Origin: Kosakonia pseudosacchari
GTDB lineage: Bacteria > Pseudomonadota > Gammaproteobacteria > Enterobacterales > Enterobacteriaceae
Reading direction: 5' to 3'
DNA: 64,000 bases
Assembly (NCBI RefSeq): GCF_900184035.1
Contig: NZ_FXWP01000022.1
Span: 141,783-205,782, forward strand
This document shows positions 55,816 to 64,000 of this stretch, piece by piece; the stretch's first letter is position 1; every line of letters starts with the position of its first letter. A model generated the notes under the pieces. The model ran no database searches. It had not been told where the DNA came from and saw nothing but the letters and a program-made list of their open reading frames with translations. The position numbers and the translations under genes were made by a program.

Positions 55816-56634
55816 ATGGCACGTCTGGCCGCTTTTGACATGGATGGCACCTTGTTAATGCCCGACCATCGTTTGGGCGACCAAACTTTAGCAACTCTCC
55901 GGCGCTTGCATGAGCGGGAGGTGACACTCGCTTTTGCGACCGGGCGGCATGCGCTGGAGATGCGCCGCATTCTTAGCGCTATCGCGATGGATGCTTTCTT
56001 GATCACCGGCAACGGTACGCGGATCCATTCTCGCGAAGGTGATGTGTTGTATCGCCAGGATCTCAACCCGGAAGTGGCCGATCTGGTGCTGCACAGTCGC
56101 TGGGAAACCGATGCCACTGTCCATGTTTTCAATGATTCGGGTTGGTTTACCGACAAAGCGCTGCCAGAGACGTTGCAGGCGCACCTTTACAGCGGGTTTA
56201 CCTACCAGCTCACCGATCTTAAACGGCTGCCTGCGCACGACGTGACCAAAATCTGCTTTGTTGGCGATCACGACGATCTTTGCCGTTTGCGCATTCAGTT
56301 AAATGAGGTGCTGGGCGCACGCGCGCACTTGTGCTTCTCGGCGATGGACTGCCTGGAAATCCTGCCGGTGGGATGCAATAAAGGCTCGGCGCTGGCGGTG
56401 CTCAGCACAAAGCTGGGTTATTCATTGCAGGATTGCATGGCATTTGGCGATGCGATGAATGACCGGGAGATGCTCGAAAGCGTCGGGAAGGGCATGATCA
56501 TGGGCAACGCCATGCCGCAACTGCGTGCGGCGCTGCCCCATTTACCGGTAATTGGACACTGCCGGGATCAGGCGGTATCCCATTTTTTGACACACTGGCT
56601 GGACACACCCAATCTTCCTTATTCCCCCGAATGA
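55816..56634 (+). CDS. cof: HMP-PP phosphatase Cof (HAD family)
   Basis: Cof hydrolyses 4-amino-2-methyl-5-hydroxymethylpyrimidine diphosphate, a thiamine intermediate, and other phosphosugars. The 272-residue protein is a IIB-type HAD hydrolase with the nucleophile motif [11 protein letters not shown] (Asp8, Asp10), motif II TGNGTRI, and motif [14 protein letters not shown]. The length equals that of the E. coli enzyme. It converges with the cysteine-desulfhydrase-like gene and shares its terminator. Confidence 0.95.
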   Translation: MARLAAFDMDGTLLMPDHRLGDQTLATLRRLHEREVTLAFATGRHALEMRRILSAIAMDAFLITGNGTRIHSREGDVLYRQDLNPEVADLVLHSRWETDATVHVFNDSGWFTDKALPETLQAHLYSGFTYQLTDLKRLPAHDVTKICFVGDHDDLCRLRIQLNEVLGARAHLCFSAMDCLEILPVGCNKGSALAVLSTKLGYSLQDCMAFGDAMNDREMLESVGKGMIMGNAMPQLRAALPHLPVIGHCRDQAVSHFLTHWLDTPNLPYSPE

Positions 56635-56649
56635 AAAGATCTTTCCAGC

Positions 56650-56679
56650 AAGCCAGGCACCACTGCCTGGCTTTTTTTA
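56650..56679. terminator. terminator between cof and the cysteine-catabolism gene
   Basis: Stem AAGCCAGGCA / TGCCTGGCTT with a four-base loop and seven Ts on the plus strand; it ends inside the stop codon of the convergent gene. Confidence 0.85.
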
Positions 56680-57723
56680 TGCCGTCAGTCGGGCGATTTC
56701 CGCTTTCCACGGTTCAATATCACCGAAATTCGCCGCGACCCATTGCGGATTGTAGTAGGTGTCCAGATAGCGTTCACCGCTGTCGCACAACAATGTGACA
56801 ATAGAACCCTTACGGCCTTCTTCACGCATCCGCGCGGCGAGTTGCAACACGCCCCACATATTGGTGCCGGTGGATGCGCCCACTTTGCGCCCCAGTTGCG
56901 TTTCCAGCCATTGCGCAGTGGCAATGCTTGCCGCGTCAGGTACACGCAGCATCTCATCAACAACGTCGGCGATGAACGAGGGTTCCACACGCGGGCGGCC
57001 AATGCCTTCGATTTTACTGCCCACCGTGCTTCGCAAACCGGCGTCGCGATGTTGCCAGTAGTCGAGGAATACGGAGTTTTCAGGATCGACCACCAGCAAC
57101 TTAGTGCCATAGCCCTGGCTGCGAATATAGCGGCCAATGGTGGCGGAAGTCCCGCCGGTGCCCGCGCTCATTACAATATAATCGGGTTGCGGGTGCGGTT
57201 CATTTTTCATCTGGCGGAAAATACTGTCGGCAATGTTGTTATTGCCGCGCCAGTCGGTTGCGCGCTCGGCAAAAGTAAACTGATCCATATAGTGGCCGTT
57301 CAACGCTTTCGCCAACCGTTCGGACTCGGCGTAAATCTCGCAGGCGCTATCGACAAAGTGGCAACGACCGCCGTAGAACTCAATCTGCTCAATCTTGCGT
57401 TTCGCCGTGCAGTGCGGCATGACGGCGATAAACGGTAAACCTAAAAGCCGGGCGAACCACGCTTCTGAAACCGCCGTGGAGCCGGAAGAGGCTTCAATAA
57501 TCGTAGTGCCTTCTTTGATCCAACCGTTACATAAGCCGTAAAGAAACAGCGAGCGCGCCAGGCGGTGCTTCAGGCTGCCGGTCGGATGAGTGCTTTCGTC
57601 TTTTAAATAGAGATTAATGCCTGCAAAACCCGGCAACGCCAGGCGGATCAAATGGGTATCTGCTGAGCGCTGCGCATCCGCATTGATTTCGTTTATAGCG
57701 TATTTAACCCAACTGCTATTCAT
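56677..57723 (-). CDS. PLP-dependent cysteine desulfhydrase-like enzyme (CdsH/CcdA type)
   Basis: A 348-residue fold-type II PLP enzyme of the cysteine synthase family. The PLP lysine is Lys52 in HPTGSLKHR, followed by a phosphate-binding SSGSTAVSE and the [10 protein letters not shown] loop. E. coli K-12 lacks the gene at this place, but Salmonella and Pantoea have such an enzyme beside an Lrp-type regulator, where it degrades cysteine and gives cysteine resistance (described as CdsH and CcdA). The divergent position to decR, 115 bases apart, supports the same job here. A cysteine synthase or cystathionine beta-synthase-like activity cannot be excluded. Confidence 0.8.
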   Translation of the reverse strand: MNSSWVKYAINEINADAQRSADTHLIRLALPGFAGINLYLKDESTHPTGSLKHRLARSLFLYGLCNGWIKEGTTIIEASSGSTAVSEAWFARLLGLPFIAVMPHCTAKRKIEQIEFYGGRCHFVDSACEIYAESERLAKALNGHYMDQFTFAERATDWRGNNNIADSIFRQMKNEPHPQPDYIVMSAGTGGTSATIGRYIRSQGYGTKLLVVDPENSVFLDYWQHRDAGLRSTVGSKIEGIGRPRVEPSFIADVVDEMLRVPDAASIATAQWLETQLGRKVGASTGTNMWGVLQLAARMREEGRKGSIVTLLCDSGERYLDTYYNPQWVAANFGDIEPWKAEIARLTA

Positions 57724-57838
57724 GGTGATTATCCGTTTGTCATTTTGTGCCCAGTCTAGCGAAAGAGAAAGAAAAAAGGGTTGTCATTTCGCCTTTGTAT
57801 TAGACTGTTAAGAGAAAATTTTTCTCCCGAGGTGCGGA

Positions 57839-58297
57839 ATGCTAGATAAAATTGACCGTAAACTGCTTTCGCTATTGCAACAGGATTGTTCGCTCTCTTT
57901 GCAGGCGCTGGCAGATGCCGTTAATCTGACCACCACACCGTGCTGGAAACGTCTGAAACGGCTGGAAGATGACGGCATTTTACTCGGCCGGGTGGCGGTG
58001 CTGGATGCGGAAAAGCTGGGGTTAAATTTGACGGCGTTTGTGCTGATCAAAACCCAGCATCACAGCAGCGACTGGTACTGCCGTTTCGTTAACGAAGTCA
58101 CGCAGATGCCGGAAGTGCTCGGTTTCTGGCGCATGGCGGGAGAATACGACTATCTTCTGCGTGTGCAGGTGGCAGATATGAAACGCTATGACGACTTTTA
58201 CAAGAAGCTGGTGAACAGCGTTCCGGGCCTGTCAGATGTCACTTCTAGCTTCGCTATGGAACAGATAAAATACACCACGGCTTTGCCCATTGAATAA
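57839..58297 (+). CDS. decR: Lrp/AsnC-family cysteine-responsive regulator DecR
   Basis: A 152-residue regulator with an N-terminal helix-turn-helix (about 5-60, [28 protein letters not shown]) quoted by its core [13 protein letters not shown], and a C-terminal RAM ligand-binding domain (about 70-145). E. coli DecR (YbaO) activates cysteine detoxification in response to cysteine. Here the divergent PLP enzyme is a likely direct target, which makes a self-contained sensing-and-degradation module. It is 51 bases before mdlA. Confidence 0.94.
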   Translation: MLDKIDRKLLSLLQQDCSLSLQALADAVNLTTTPCWKRLKRLEDDGILLGRVAVLDAEKLGLNLTAFVLIKTQHHSSDWYCRFVNEVTQMPEVLGFWRMAGEYDYLLRVQVADMKRYDDFYKKLVNSVPGLSDVTSSFAMEQIKYTTALPIE

Positions 58298-58348
58298 CCC
58301 TCGCGGCAGTAATTCACTGCCGGAAAATCACGTTCAGGATGTAACCGC

Positions 58349-60112
58349 GTGCGATTATTTGCTCAGTTAGGCTGGTACTTTCGCCGGGAATGGCAACGCT
58401 ATCTCGGGGCTGTCGCCTTACTTATTATCATTGCTATCTTGCAGCTTATCCCCCCCAAAGTGGTGGGGATCGTGGTGGATGGCGTTACCCAACAGCACTT
58501 CACCACGCAGCAAGTGTGGATGTGGGTGGGTGTTTTGGTCGCTGTTGCGATCGTCACCTACTTGCTGCGCTACGTCTGGCGCGTCTGGCTGTTCGGCGCA
58601 TCCTATCAACTGGCCGTTGAGTTGCGGGAAGATTTTTACCGCCAGTTAAGCCGACAACACCCGGAATTTTATCTCCGTCACCGCACCGGTGATTTGATGG
58701 CGCGCGCGACCAACGATGTCGATCGCGTCGTTTTTGCCGCGGGCGAAGGGGTGTTGACGCTGGTGGATTCACTGGTGATGGGCTGCGTGGTGCTAATAGT
58801 GATGTCGACGCAAATCAGCTGGCAGCTTACGCTGCTGTCGCTATTACCGATGCCGATCATGGCGTTGGTTATCAAGCGTTATGGCGATCAGTTGCATCAA
58901 CGCTTTAAGCTGGCGCAGGCGGCGTTTTCTGCGTTAAACGATCGTACCCAGGAGAGCATGACCAGCATTCGCATGATCAAAGCGTTCGGCCTGGAGGATC
59001 GCCAGTCGGCACTGTTCAGCCGTGAGGCGGCCGACACCGGCGCGAAAAACATGCGTGTGGCCCGCGTTGATGCCCGTTTCGATCCCACTATTTATATCGC
59101 CATTGGTATGGCGAACATGCTGGCGATTGGCGGCGGTAGCTGGATGGTGGTGCACGGTTCCTTAACGCTCGGCCAGTTGACCAGCTTTGCGATGTATCTG
59201 GGGCTGATGATTTGGCCGATGCTGGCGCTGGCGTGGATGTTTAACATCGTCGAGCGCGGCAGCGCTGCTTATAGCCGCATCCGCGATATGCTGGCGGAAG
59301 CGCCGGTTGTGAATGACGGCTCCGAACCCGTGCCGGAAGGGCGCGGTAACTTGCATATCGCCATCCGTGAATTTCGTTACCCGCAGACCGAGAGCGCGAC
59401 GCTCAACAATGTGGCTGTGACGCTGGCACCGGGTCAGATGTTGGGTATTTGCGGCCCGACAGGCGCCGGAAAAACCACATTGCTTTCTCTGATTCAGCGC
59501 CATTTCGATGTTGATCAGGGCGATATCCGTTTTCACGATATCCCCCTGACGCGCCTGCAACTGGACGCCTGGCGCAGCCGCCTGGCGGTGGTCAACCAGA
59601 CGCCATTCCTCTTCTCCGATACCGTGGGCAACAATATTGCGCTGGGTAAACCCGATGCGACACAGCAAGAGATCGAGCATGTGGCGAAACTTGCCAGCGT
59701 GCACGAGGATATCCTGCGCCTGCCGCAGGGGTATGACACCGAAGTGGGCGAGCGCGGCGTGATGCTCTCCGGCGGGCAAAAGCAGCGAATCTCCATTGCC
59801 CGTGCGCTGCTGCTGAATGCGGAGATCTTAATCCTTGATGATGCGCTTTCCGCCGTGGATGGGCGTACTGAACATCAGATTTTGCATAATTTGCGCCAGT
59901 GGGGCGAAGGACGCACCGTTATTATCAGCGCGCATCGCCTGTCGGCGCTGACCGAAGCCAGTGAGATTATCGTCATGCAGCATGGACACATCGCGCAACG
60001 CGGCCAGCACGAACAACTGGCGCGCCAGCCGGGCTGGTATCGCGATATGTATCGCTATCAGCAACTGGAGGCGGCGCTGAATGATGTGCCTCAGGAGGCG
60101 GTTGATGCGTAA
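58349..60112 (+). CDS. mdlA: multidrug-type ABC transporter subunit MdlA
   Basis: A 587-residue half-transporter: six membrane helices (about 1-310) and a nucleotide-binding domain with Walker [10 protein letters not shown], signature LSGGQKQR and Walker [10 protein letters not shown]. The Walker B is followed by Asp where Glu is usual (DD), as in other MdlA proteins, so one of the two ATP sites of the MdlAB pair may be weak. The start is GTG at 58349 and gives [15 protein letters not shown]. It overlaps mdlB by eight bases. The substrate is unknown. Confidence 0.95.
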   Translation: MRLFAQLGWYFRREWQRYLGAVALLIIIAILQLIPPKVVGIVVDGVTQQHFTTQQVWMWVGVLVAVAIVTYLLRYVWRVWLFGASYQLAVELREDFYRQLSRQHPEFYLRHRTGDLMARATNDVDRVVFAAGEGVLTLVDSLVMGCVVLIVMSTQISWQLTLLSLLPMPIMALVIKRYGDQLHQRFKLAQAAFSALNDRTQESMTSIRMIKAFGLEDRQSALFSREAADTGAKNMRVARVDARFDPTIYIAIGMANMLAIGGGSWMVVHGSLTLGQLTSFAMYLGLMIWPMLALAWMFNIVERGSAAYSRIRDMLAEAPVVNDGSEPVPEGRGNLHIAIREFRYPQTESATLNNVAVTLAPGQMLGICGPTGAGKTTLLSLIQRHFDVDQGDIRFHDIPLTRLQLDAWRSRLAVVNQTPFLFSDTVGNNIALGKPDATQQEIEHVAKLASVHEDILRLPQGYDTEVGERGVMLSGGQKQRISIARALLLNAEILILDDALSAVDGRTEHQILHNLRQWGEGRTVIISAHRLSALTEASEIIVMQHGHIAQRGQHEQLARQPGWYRDMYRYQQLEAALNDVPQEAVDA

Positions 60113-61883
60113 TTTCACCAAACAGTGGCCAACGCTTAAACGCTTGCTGAAATATGGCTCTCCGTGGCGCAAACCGTTGGCGAAAGCGGTGCTGATGCTG
60201 TGGATCGCGGCGATTGCCGAAGTTTCTGGCCCGGCGCTGATCAGCTACTTTATCGATAATATGGTGGCGAAAAACTATCTGCCGCTCGGCGTGGTTGCCG
60301 GGATGGCGGCGGTCTATATCGGCCTGCAACTGCTGGCGGCGCTGCTGCATTATGCGCAAGCGCTGCTGTTTAACCAGGCGGCGGTCGGCGTCGTGCAACA
60401 GTTGCGTACCGATGTGATGGACGCCGCCCTGCGCCAGCCGCTTAGCGCGTTCGATACCCAGCCCGTCGGGCAAATTATTTCGCGTGTGACCAACGATACT
60501 GAAGTGATCCGCGATCTCTACGTCACGGTGGTGGCAACGGTGTTGCGCAGCGCGGCGCTGATTGGCGCGATGCTGGTGGCGATGTTCAGCCTCGACTGGC
60601 GTATGGCGCTGGTGGCGATGGCGATTTTCCCGGCGGTGTTAATAGTGATGCTGCTATACCAGCGTTACAGCACGCCCATTGTGCGGCGTATGCGAGCTTA
60701 TCTGGCGGATATCAACGATGGTTTCAACGAAATCATCAACGGTATGAGCGTTATTCAGCAGTTCCGTCAGCAGGCGCGTTTTGGGGAACGCATGAGCGAA
60801 TCCAGCCGTTCGCACTATATCGCTCGCATGCAAACCCTGCGGCTGGACGGCTTTTTGCTGCGTCCGTTGTTGAGCCTTTTCTCCGCGCTGGTGCTGTGCG
60901 GCTTGCTGATGCTGTTCGGCTTCTCGTCCGTAGGCACGGTAGAAGTCGGTGTGCTGTACGCCTTTATCAGTTATCTCGGACGTCTTAACGAGCCGCTGAT
61001 TGAGCTGACAACGCAGCAGTCGATGTTGCAGCAGGCAGTCGTCGCTGGCGAGCGCGTGTTCGAACTGATGGACAGGCCGCGCCAGACTTATGGTTACGAT
61101 GACGCGCCGCTACAAAGCGGGTCTATTGACATCGACAATCTCTCGTTTGCTTACCGCGACGATCAACTGGTGCTGCAGGATATCTCCCTGCACGTTGAAC
61201 CGCGCAGCTTTGTCGCGCTGGTCGGACACACTGGCAGCGGGAAAAGTACGCTGGCCAGCCTGTTAATGGGCTATTACCCGCTGACGAAAGGGGAGATCCG
61301 TCTGGACGGGCGTCCTCTTTCTGCATTAGGGCACGCGGCGCTGCGCAAAGGTATAGCGATGGTGCAGCAGGATCCGGTGGTACTGGCGGACAGCTTTTTT
61401 GCCAACGTCACACTGGGACGTGAGATCAGCGAAGAGCAGGTGTGGAAAGCGCTGGAAACGGTGCAACTGGCGGAACTGGCGCGTACGATGAGCGACGGCA
61501 TTTACACCCGGTTGGGCGAACAGGGTAATAACCTCTCGGTGGGACAAAAGCAACTGCTGGCGCTGGCACGCGTGCTGGTTGATACACCGCAGATCCTGAT
61601 TCTGGATGAGGCGACAGCGAACATAGATTCCGGCACCGAACAGGCGATTCAGCACGCGCTGGCGGCCGTGCGTGAGCATACGACGCTGGTGGTGATCGCC
61701 CACCGCTTATCGACCATTGTTGAGGCAGAAACGATTCTGGTGCTGCATCGCGGGCAGGCAGTTGAGCGGGGCACACATCAGCAACTTCTTGAAGCGAAAG
61801 GCCGTTACTGGCAGATGTATCAGTTGCAGCTTGCCGGTGAAGAGCTGGCTGCCAGCGCGCGCGAAGAGTCGCTTATCGCCTGA
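60105..61883 (+). CDS. mdlB: multidrug-type ABC transporter subunit MdlB
   Basis: The 592-residue partner of MdlA, with six helices (about 1-310), Walker [10 protein letters not shown], signature LSVGQKQL and Walker [10 protein letters not shown] with the catalytic Glu. MdlA has Asp at that place, so the heterodimer probably has one strong and one weak ATP site, a common feature of such exporters. The start at 60105 gives [18 protein letters not shown]; longer readings lie inside mdlA. The glnK promoter region follows. Confidence 0.95.
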   Translation: MRNFTKQWPTLKRLLKYGSPWRKPLAKAVLMLWIAAIAEVSGPALISYFIDNMVAKNYLPLGVVAGMAAVYIGLQLLAALLHYAQALLFNQAAVGVVQQLRTDVMDAALRQPLSAFDTQPVGQIISRVTNDTEVIRDLYVTVVATVLRSAALIGAMLVAMFSLDWRMALVAMAIFPAVLIVMLLYQRYSTPIVRRMRAYLADINDGFNEIINGMSVIQQFRQQARFGERMSESSRSHYIARMQTLRLDGFLLRPLLSLFSALVLCGLLMLFGFSSVGTVEVGVLYAFISYLGRLNEPLIELTTQQSMLQQAVVAGERVFELMDRPRQTYGYDDAPLQSGSIDIDNLSFAYRDDQLVLQDISLHVEPRSFVALVGHTGSGKSTLASLLMGYYPLTKGEIRLDGRPLSALGHAALRKGIAMVQQDPVVLADSFFANVTLGREISEEQVWKALETVQLAELARTMSDGIYTRLGEQGNNLSVGQKQLLALARVLVDTPQILILDEATANIDSGTEQAIQHALAAVREHTTLVVIAHRLSTIVEAETILVLHRGQAVERGTHQQLLEAKGRYWQMYQLQLAGEELAASAREESLIA

Positions 61884-61962
61884 TGCACCAAAATTAAGCA
61901 CGCACCTTTACGGAATCTTTGTTGGTGCAAAAAAGTAACGCACCGTGCACTGTCATGGTGCG
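61884..61962 (+). promoter_or_regulatory. NtrC-type activator sites upstream of glnK
   Basis: Bases 61946-61962 read TGCACT-N5-GGTGCG, one mismatch per half from the NtrC consensus TGCACC-N5-GGTGCA. A second, weaker copy (TGCACC-N5-TAAGCA) lies at 61884-61900. The strong site is centred about 120-140 bases before the sigma54 promoter start, a usual enhancer distance. Confidence 0.65.
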
Positions 61963-62068
61963 TTTTTCTTTGCGCGTAACCTGCCGAATCACAAGCAGAC
62001 TTTTTTCCCTTTCTTGCTCTGCCCGTCCGGGCGCACTAACAACCTGAAATCCTCCCTGTTTTCATTCC

Positions 62069-62084
62069 TGGCACAACGATTGCA
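62069..62084 (+). promoter_or_regulatory. sigma54 promoter of glnK-amtB
   Basis: TGGCAC-AACGA-TTGCA matches the -24/-12 consensus for RpoN perfectly. It lies about 55 bases before glnK, so the operon should be switched on under nitrogen limitation through NtrC. Confidence 0.9.
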
Positions 62085-62138
62085 ATGTCTACTGCGTGTT
62101 AGCTGCGGCCATTATCGAATTCGACTGGAGGGGGATCT

Positions 62139-62477
62139 ATGAAGCTGGTTACCGTGGTGATTAAGCCATTCAAACTTGAAGACGTGCGTGAAGCGCTTTC
62201 TTCTATTGGTATTCAAGGGCTGACCGTAACTGAAGTGAAAGGCTTTGGCCGTCAGAAGGGTCACGCTGAGCTGTACCGCGGTGCGGAATATAGCGTCAAT
62301 TTCCTGCCAAAAGTGAAAATTGATGTGGCGATCGCCGACGATCAACTCGATGAAGTGATCGATGTGATCAGCAAAGCGGCCTACACCGGAAAAATTGGCG
62401 ACGGCAAAATCTTCGTTGCCGAGCTGCAACGCGTCATTCGTATTCGTACCGGCGAAGCCGACGAAGCGGCACTGTAA
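62139..62477 (+). CDS. glnK: nitrogen regulatory PII protein GlnK
   Basis: GlnK is a trimeric signal protein of 112 residues that binds ATP, ADP and 2-oxoglutarate and blocks AmtB when nitrogen is ample. The T-loop with the uridylylation site Tyr51 (YRGAEYSVNFLPK) is intact, as are the PII signatures GRQKGHAE and the C-terminal IRIRTGEADEAAL. It is 31 bases before amtB in a two-gene operon behind a sigma54 promoter. Confidence 0.98.
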   Translation: MKLVTVVIKPFKLEDVREALSSIGIQGLTVTEVKGFGRQKGHAELYRGAEYSVNFLPKVKIDVAIADDQLDEVIDVISKAAYTGKIGDGKIFVAELQRVIRIRTGEADEAAL

Positions 62478-62508
62478 TACAAGACACACAGTGATGGGGA
62501 TCGGAACA

Positions 62509-63795
62509 ATGAAAAACACAACATTAAAAACGGCTCTTGCTTCGCTGGCGTTGCTGCCAGGCCTGGCGATGGCGGCTCCCGCTGTGGCGGATAAAGCCGA
62601 CAACGGCTTTATGATGATTTGCACCGCGCTGGTGCTGTTTATGACCATTCCGGGCATTGCGCTGTTCTACGGCGGTTTGATCCGCGGTAAAAACGTGCTG
62701 TCGATGCTGACGCAGGTTGCCGTCACCTTCGCTCTGGTGTGCATCCTGTGGGTGGTTTACGGCTACTCTCTGGCATTTGGCGAGGGCAACAGCTTCTTCG
62801 GCAGCTTCAACTGGGCGATGTTGAAAAACATCGAATTGAAAGCCGTGATGGGCAGCATTTATCAGTACATCCACGTGGCGTTCCAGGGCTCCTTTGCTTG
62901 TATCACCGTTGGCCTGATTGTCGGTGCGCTGGCTGAGCGTATTCGCTTCTCTGCGGTGCTGATTTTTGTGGTGGTATGGCTGACGCTTTCTTATGTGCCG
63001 ATTGCGCACATGGTCTGGGGTGGCGGTCTGCTGGCAACCCACGGCGCGCTGGATTTCGCGGGCGGTACGGTTGTTCACATCAACGCCGCGATCGCAGGTC
63101 TGGTGGGGGCTTACCTGATTGGCAAACGCGTGGGCTTTGGCAAAGAAGCGTTCAAACCGCATAACCTGCCGATGGTCTTCACCGGCACCGCGATCCTCTA
63201 TGTTGGCTGGTTTGGCTTCAACGCCGGCTCTGCAAGCTCGGCGAACGAAATCGCTGCGCTGGCTTTCGTGAACACGGTTGTTGCCACTGCGGCCGCTATT
63301 CTGGCGTGGGTATTTGGCGAGTGGGCAATGCGCGGTAAGCCGTCTCTGCTCGGTGCCTGTTCTGGTGCCATCGCGGGTCTGGTTGGTATCACCCCGGCGT
63401 GCGGTTATGTGGGTGTCGGCGGCGCGCTGATTGTGGGTCTGATTGCCGGTCTGGCAGGGCTGTGGGGCGTTACTGCACTGAAACGTATGTTGCGTGTTGA
63501 TGACCCATGCGATGTCTTCGGTGTGCATGGTGTGTGCGGCATCGTGGGCTGTATCCTGACCGGTATCTTCGCGTCTACGTCGCTGGGCGGTGTCGGTTTC
63601 GCTGAAGGGGTGACCATGGGCCATCAGGTACTGGTACAGCTGGAAAGCGTTGCCATCACTATCGTGTGGTCTGGCGTGGTGGCCTTTATCGGTTACAAAC
63701 TGGCGGATATGACGGTAGGCCTGCGCGTACCGGAAGAGCAAGAGCGTGAAGGGCTGGATGTGAACAGCCACGGCGAAAACGCCTATAACGCCTGA
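62509..63795 (+). CDS. amtB: ammonium transporter AmtB
   Basis: AmtB is a trimeric ammonium channel of 428 residues, as in E. coli. The start at 62509 gives a cleavable signal peptide (MKNTTLKTALASLALLPGLA, cut near AMA/APAV); a longer frame begins inside glnK and is not used. Eleven helices follow. The twin-His pore residues lie in VVHINAAIAGLVGA and GVHGVCGIVG, and the ammonium-recruitment Trp and Phe region (SFNWAMLKN to FQGSFACIT) is intact. Its terminator directly precedes an IS200-like insertion. Confidence 0.97.
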   Translation: MKNTTLKTALASLALLPGLAMAAPAVADKADNGFMMICTALVLFMTIPGIALFYGGLIRGKNVLSMLTQVAVTFALVCILWVVYGYSLAFGEGNSFFGSFNWAMLKNIELKAVMGSIYQYIHVAFQGSFACITVGLIVGALAERIRFSAVLIFVVVWLTLSYVPIAHMVWGGGLLATHGALDFAGGTVVHINAAIAGLVGAYLIGKRVGFGKEAFKPHNLPMVFTGTAILYVGWFGFNAGSASSANEIAALAFVNTVVATAAAILAWVFGEWAMRGKPSLLGACSGAIAGLVGITPACGYVGVGGALIVGLIAGLAGLWGVTALKRMLRVDDPCDVFGVHGVCGIVGCILTGIFASTSLGGVGFAEGVTMGHQVLVQLESVAITIVWSGVVAFIGYKLADMTVGLRVPEEQEREGLDVNSHGENAYNA

Positions 63796-63821
63796 TTACA
63801 TTGAGTTATCTCCTGAGCATA

Positions 63822-63853
63822 AAAAAGCCTCCGTTCGGAGGCTTTTCTTTTTG
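63822..63853 (+). terminator. intrinsic terminator after amtB
   Basis: Stem AAAGCCTCCG / CGGAGGCTTT with a short TT loop followed by TCTTTTT, about 25 bases past the amtB stop. The insertion sequence appears to begin at the end of its T-tract. Confidence 0.85.
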
Positions 63854-64000
63854 TCTATAGAAAACCCCCAGCCAGGCTGGGGGTTCCGGAAAGCTTTCAG
63901 CTTTAAGCCAGTTATTAAAACCCCTTTTGATTTGTTAAAACAGCTTGCGGTCTGGCAACTGCAAAAGTTCAACAAGAAATCAAAAGGGGGGCCCGATGGG
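63852..64000 (+). mobile_element. left end of an IS200/IS605-family insertion sequence (cut by window edge)
   Basis: Two hairpins sit where IS200 has them. The first (AACCCCCAGCC / AGGCTGGGGGTT, 63863-63885) lies 11 bases from the inferred left end and corresponds to the element's internal terminator. The second pairs CCCCTTTTGATTT (63921-63933) with AAATCAAAAGGGG (63977-63989) and would bury the ribosome-binding site of tnpA, whose probable ATG is at 63996. The exact border is an inference; the transposase itself is outside the window. Confidence 0.8.
63996..64000 (+). CDS. possible start of IS200 tnpA transposase (five bases only)
   Basis: An ATG at 63996-63998 follows the GGGGG of the second IS200 hairpin, and the next two bases (GG) fit the Met-Gly start of IS200 TnpA. 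Too little is visible to confirm it from protein sequence; the call rests on the two hairpins upstream. Confidence 0.45.

Noticed and set aside
62524..63771. 415-codon open frame antisense to amtB
   Set aside because: Gln/His/Arg-rich composition typical of a reverse-strand shadow of a membrane protein gene.

Overview
The window is chromosomal DNA from a member of the Enterobacteriaceae, most likely the Enterobacter/Kosakonia/Klebsiella side of the family. From queA to amtB the gene order follows the Escherichia coli K-12 map almost gene for gene: queA-tgt-yajC-secDF, tsx-yajI-nrdR-ribDE-nusB-thiL-pgpA-yajO-dxs-ispA-xseB, thiI, yajL-panE, yajQ, yajR, cyoEDCBA, ampG-yajG, bolA, tig, clpPX, lon, hupB, ppiD, ybaV, fadM, queC, ybaE, cof, decR, mdlAB, glnK-amtB. 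Most proteins have the same length as their E. coli homologues. No tRNA, rRNA, prophage or CRISPR array was seen. Layout: 1-2157 holds the end of a DUF2339 membrane protein and a DUF3999 protein; 2359-3711 a 2-Cys peroxiredoxin and acpH; 3804-9264 queuosine synthesis and the SecDF-YajC translocon accessory complex. The stretch 9.3-19.4 kb, between secF and tsx where K-12 carries only yajD, is accessory. It holds three blocks: (i) a phosphorelay split over three genes (RcsB-like regulator, receiver-like/Hpt protein, hybrid kinase lacking its own Hpt); (ii) a convergent LuxR-type regulator whose receiver has lost the phospho-acceptor aspartate; (iii) a four-gene operon for a predicted inner-to-outer-membrane pathway (LolD-like ATPase, FtsX/LolC/E-type permease, LolA-like periplasmic protein, outer-membrane barrel), followed by a VOC protein and a WYL regulator. 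The rest is core: nucleoside uptake, riboflavin, thiamine, isoprenoid and pantothenate synthesis, the cytochrome bo3 operon, muropeptide recycling, the trigger factor/ClpXP/Lon protein quality-control block, HU-beta, a periplasmic folding factor, a cysteine-catabolism pair (cdsH-like enzyme and decR), the MdlAB ABC exporter and the nitrogen-regulated glnK-amtB operon. The final ~150 bases are the left end of an IS200-type insertion sequence placed directly after the amtB terminator, cut by the window edge. Regulatory sites readable in the DNA include a sigma54 promoter with an NtrC-type site before glnK, a heat-shock-type promoter before lon, an OxyR-type motif before the peroxiredoxin, a hupB promoter and many intrinsic terminators. 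The candidates for an undescribed system are the Lol/Mac-like transport operon and the split Rcs/Evg-like phosphorelay beside it. Functions there are inferred from domains only.
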